DNA of 6,851 nt from an uncultured Eubacteriales bacterium. Lineage in GTDB: Bacteria; Bacillota; Clostridia; Oscillospirales; Oscillospiraceae. Under the pieces are notes generated by a model, which was not told the DNA's origin, made no database searches, and worked only from the letters and a program-made list of their open reading frames with translations. The DNA lies in assembly GCA_900556935.1 (NCBI GenBank), contig USQL01000106.1, forward strand, positions 1 to 6,851, given 5' to 3'. Of the stretch, positions 4,415 through 6,851 are shown one piece after another; within the stretch, counting starts at the first letter, position 1; each line of letters starts with the position of its first letter. Made by a program: the position numbers and the translations under genes.

Positions 4415-6088
4415 ATGCAGAAGTCAAATGTTTTGATTGTAGACGACGCGCCCATCAATCGGGAGCTGCTTGCCTACATTTTGCAGGACCGTTACCAGGT
4501 TTTTCAGGCGGAAAACGGAAAACAGGCCATTGAAATGATTGAGTCCCAGGAGCGGATTTACCGACTGGTGCTGCTGGATATCCAGATGCCCGTGCTGGAT
4601 GGCTTCGGCTTCCTGGATTATATGAAAAAGAAGGATTTGCTGCGCAATCTCCCGGTGATTGTGATTTCCGGCGATTCCTCCGACGCGTCCATTCTCTACG
4701 CCTACAAGCTGGGGGCTGTGGACTTTTTCTCCAAGCCCTTCAGCCCGGAGATTGTTCTCAACCGGGTCCACAATATCCTCTCCCTTTACGAGCGCGACTA
4801 CAAAGATGACCTGACCGGCGGCTACAACCGCACCGGCTTTATCCGCATGGCGGAGAACGTCCTGTATAACGCCAAAAAGAAGTCGGACTACGCCCTGATG
4901 TTCTTTGACATCAAGAATTTCAAGGCCACCAACGAGCTATTCGGCGTCGGCGGCGGAGACAACTTTCTGCGGGATTTCTACCAGCGGATTGACAAAATCT
5001 GGAATCCCTCTGTTTCGGCCCGGCTGGATGCGGACCATTTTGTCTGCCTGCTGCCCCAGAGCCACATCAATATGGATACCCTGTCCCAGGACTTGAAGCT
5101 GAATGTCCAGCTGGGCGGCAGAGCCATGAAGCTCTACGGCTACTGCGGCATCTACCACGTGGAGGATGACGACGTTTCCGTCACCAGCATGATTGACAGG
5201 GCCAAGCTTGCCGAGGAGAGCATCCTCTCGGACCATATACAACCCTATGTGGTGTTTGACGATTCCATGCGCCGGAGGTATGTCAATCAGATGGAGCTCA
5301 TGGGCGAGTATGAGTCGGCCATTGCCAACGATGAATTCAAGGTGTACTATCAGCCGGTGGTAGAGGCTTCCTCCGGCAATCTGATTTCCGCGGAGGCGCT
5401 GGTCCGGTGGATTCACCCTCAGCGGGGCATGGTTTCTCCGGCGGATTTCATCCCCGCCCTGGAAAACGGCGGGCATATCTCCAAGCTCGACTGGTTTATC
5501 GCCAACCGGGTGGCAAAGCTGTCCCGGGAGCGCCACCAGGCCGGAGAGCCGGTGGTCCCCGTGTCCGTCAACCTCTCCTGGATGGACTTTTACGATGATG
5601 ATATGATGCAGGGTCTGGTAGAGCTGCTGGGAAGCGACCGGGTCCGGGTAGGGGACATCCGCCTGGAGATTACCGAGACCTCCTACGCCGCCCTGGAAAG
5701 CGACCGGGAGGGAATCCTGGAACAGCTGCGCAAGCTGGGGTCGCCCATCCTGCTGGATGATTTCGGCAGCGGCTTCTCCTCCTTCGGGATGCTCAAGCGG
5801 TATAATTTCGATATCCTTAAGCTGGATATGACCTTTACACGCCAGATTGAGACCAGCCCCAAGACCTGCACCATCATCACCGGCATTATCCAGATGGTCC
5901 ACCATCTGGGCATCAAGGTCATCGCCGAGGGTGCGGAAACCGAGGCCCAGGTGAAATTTCTGCAGGACAATGGCTGCGACTACATCCAGGGCTATTACTT
6001 CTCCAAGCCCCTGCCCGAGGAGGAGTTCCTGGCCTATATTCAGAAACGCAAGGAAGAGGGCCGTCTGGGCCCTGCGAAAAAGGACTAA
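4415..6088 (+). CDS. REC-GGDEF(degenerate)-EAL response regulator, predicted c-di-GMP phosphodiesterase
   Basis: A 557-residue cytoplasmic protein. Residues 1-122 are a receiver domain with acidic D10/D11, phosphoacceptor D55 in LLDIQMP, S85 and K107 in SKPF. Residues about 129-281 are a GGDEF domain that keeps DLTGGYNR (132-139) and D165 in FFDIKNF, but its signature reads DADHF (205-209), so cyclase activity is unlikely. Residues about 296-545 are an EAL domain with the expected catalytic set: E327 in EALVRW, N386 in VNLS, E418 in LEITET, D448/D449 in DDFGSGFSS, K469 in LKLD, E505 in AEGAET and Q525 in IQGYYFSKPL. It should hydrolyse c-di-GMP to pGpG, gated by phosphorylation of D55. The start at 4415 is set by AAGGAA (4401-4406) and by the first residues of the REC fold; a TTG-initiated extension into the HPt gene is not credible. 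The HPt protein encoded just upstream is the likely phosphodonor. Confidence 0.93.
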   Translation: MQKSNVLIVDDAPINRELLAYILQDRYQVFQAENGKQAIEMIESQERIYRLVLLDIQMPVLDGFGFLDYMKKKDLLRNLPVIVISGDSSDASILYAYKLGAVDFFSKPFSPEIVLNRVHNILSLYERDYKDDLTGGYNRTGFIRMAENVLYNAKKKSDYALMFFDIKNFKATNELFGVGGGDNFLRDFYQRIDKIWNPSVSARLDADHFVCLLPQSHINMDTLSQDLKLNVQLGGRAMKLYGYCGIYHVEDDDVSVTSMIDRAKLAEESILSDHIQPYVVFDDSMRRRYVNQMELMGEYESAIANDEFKVYYQPVVEASSGNLISAEALVRWIHPQRGMVSPADFIPALENGGHISKLDWFIANRVAKLSRERHQAGEPVVPVSVNLSWMDFYDDDMMQGLVELLGSDRVRVGDIRLEITETSYAALESDREGILEQLRKLGSPILLDDFGSGFSSFGMLKRYNFDILKLDMTFTRQIETSPKTCTIITGIIQMVHHLGIKVIAEGAETEAQVKFLQDNGCDYIQGYYFSKPLPEEEFLAYIQKRKEEGRLGPAKKD

Positions 6089-6102
6089 AAAAGAAACCGG
6101 AT

Positions 6103-6148
6103 TCCCCCAAAAGAGAATGCCAGGATCAGGCATTTCCCTTTTGGGGGA
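6103..6148 (+). terminator. Large hairpin after the REC-EAL gene, probable terminator
   Basis: An 11-bp stem TCCCCCAAAAG (6103-6113) pairs with CTTTTGGGGGA (6138-6148). After a small internal loop, a 6-bp stem AATGCC/GGCATT (6116-6121, 6129-6134) is topped by a 7-nt loop. It begins 14 nt after the stop codon. The following bases (TTGCTCTCTATT) are only moderately T-rich, so termination may be incomplete. The rest of the gap up to 6251 is AT-rich and has a TATACT (6222-6227) but no convincing -35 box. Confidence 0.6.
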
Positions 6149-6251
6149 TTGCTCTCTATTCAGAAAACCGAAAAACTCTGTTTAGATTGGGTTCATAAAT
6201 GAAAAATAAAATAACGCCACATATACTCGCAATATTGGAGAGAAAGACACT

Positions 6252-6851
6252 ATGAAGACATATCGCGCAGGCATTGATATCGGCTCCACCACAGTAAAAC
6301 TGGCTGTGCTGGACGAAGAAGACCGGCTGATTTACGGAAATTATACCCGCCACCAGGCCAACACCCAGGGGGCACTGGCGGAGCTTTTAAAGGATGCCCG
6401 GGAGAAGCTGGGAGCGTGTGCCCTCAAGGCAAATATCACGGGCTCCGGGGCCATCACCCTGGCCAAGGCCATGGAAATCGGCTTTGTGCAGGAGGTTGTG
6501 GCCGTCGCCGGGGCGCTGAAAAGGTTCTATCCCCAGACCGATGTGGCCGTTGAGCTGGGCGGTGAGGATGCCAAGATTATCTATTTTACCGGCGGCCTGG
6601 AGGAGCGGATGAACGGTGTCTGCGCCGGTGGCACCGGCTCTTTTATCGACCAGATGGCGGCCCTGCTCCAGACGGATGCCGCTGGGCTCAACCGGGAGGC
6701 CGAGCACTACCGGCAGATTTATCCCATCGCCGCCCGGTGCGGCGTATTCGCCAAGACGGATATCCAGCCCCTCATCAACGAGGGCGCTACCAAGGCGGAC
6801 CTGGCCGCCTCTATTTTCCAGGCGGTGGTGAACCAGACCATCTCCGGCCTT
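6252..6851 (+). CDS. Acyl-CoA dehydratase activase (BadF/BadG/BcrA/BcrD-type ATPase), 5' part
   Basis: The first 200 codons of a gene that runs off the window. The N-terminus has the ASKHA-type phosphate motif DIGSTTVKL (9-17), a second nucleotide motif ELGGEDAK (101-108), and the two cysteine motifs NGVCAGGTGSF (C124) and ARCGVFAKTD (C163). In the activator HgdC of 2-hydroxyglutaryl-CoA dehydratase the equivalent cysteines hold a [4Fe-4S] cluster between two subunits, and ATP hydrolysis drives electron transfer to the dehydratase. The opening residues look more like the very long form of the family, in which this domain is fused to further activase and dehydratase-like domains, but the length cannot be checked here. 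The ATG is preceded by GGAGAG (6237-6242) with a 9-nt spacer. No dehydratase subunit genes are in the window, so the substrate is unknown. Confidence 0.88.
   Translation, partial: MKTYRAGIDIGSTTVKLAVLDEEDRLIYGNYTRHQANTQGALAELLKDAREKLGACALKANITGSGAITLAKAMEIGFVQEVVAVAGALKRFYPQTDVAVELGGEDAKIIYFTGGLEERMNGVCAGGTGSFIDQMAALLQTDAAGLNREAEHYRQIYPIAARCGVFAKTDIQPLINEGATKADLAASIFQAVVNQTISGL

Noticed and set aside
4937..6133. A 398-codon open frame on the - strand across the EAL gene
   Set aside because: It is antisense to a clearly conserved REC-GGDEF-EAL protein, has a low-complexity composition and shows no recognisable motif.
1..6851. Mobile elements, CRISPR arrays, tRNA or rRNA genes
   Set aside because: No transposase or integrase motifs, regularly spaced repeats, terminal repeats or RNA gene structures were recognised by reading both strands.

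Overview
The window looks like chromosomal DNA from a gut-type Clostridia bacterium, most likely of the Oscillospiraceae/Ruminococcaceae range. This is inferred from four things: the GC-rich codon use, the strong AGGAG-type ribosome binding sites, the style of the S1-repeat protein, and the presence of a large-type 2-hydroxyacyl-CoA dehydratase activase. No species can be named from the sequence alone.

Layout, left to right. (1) The 3' end of an S1-domain RNA-binding protein (ribosomal protein S1 or the S1 half of an IspH-S1 fusion), closed by a strong hairpin. (2) A tight three-gene + strand operon: a Dabb-family alpha/beta-barrel protein, a single-ACT-domain protein of the UPF0237 type, and a UPF0210 (PFL/DUF711-like) protein. 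(3) A bidirectional terminator separating this operon from a convergent - strand gene for a membrane-anchored GGDEF diguanylate cyclase with an extracytoplasmic sensor. (4) A 264-bp divergent control region with a good sigma-70-like promoter in each direction and a perfect 14-bp palindrome between them. (5) A + strand pair encoding a stand-alone HPt phosphotransfer protein and a REC-GGDEF-EAL response regulator. The GGDEF signature of the regulator is degenerate, but its EAL catalytic set looks complete. (6) A hairpin, then the 5' end of a BadF/BcrA-type ATPase (acyl-CoA dehydratase activase) that runs off the window.

The most interesting part is the central cyclic-di-GMP module. A sensor cyclase that should make c-di-GMP is transcribed away from a phosphorelay-controlled phosphodiesterase that should destroy it, with a shared regulatory region between them. 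No sensor histidine kinase is present in the window, so the kinase feeding the HPt protein must be elsewhere. The individual domains are known families. What may be undescribed is this particular arrangement and its control. The Dabb-ACT-UPF0210 operon is a second point of interest, because the ACT/UPF0210 pair is widely conserved but functionally unassigned.
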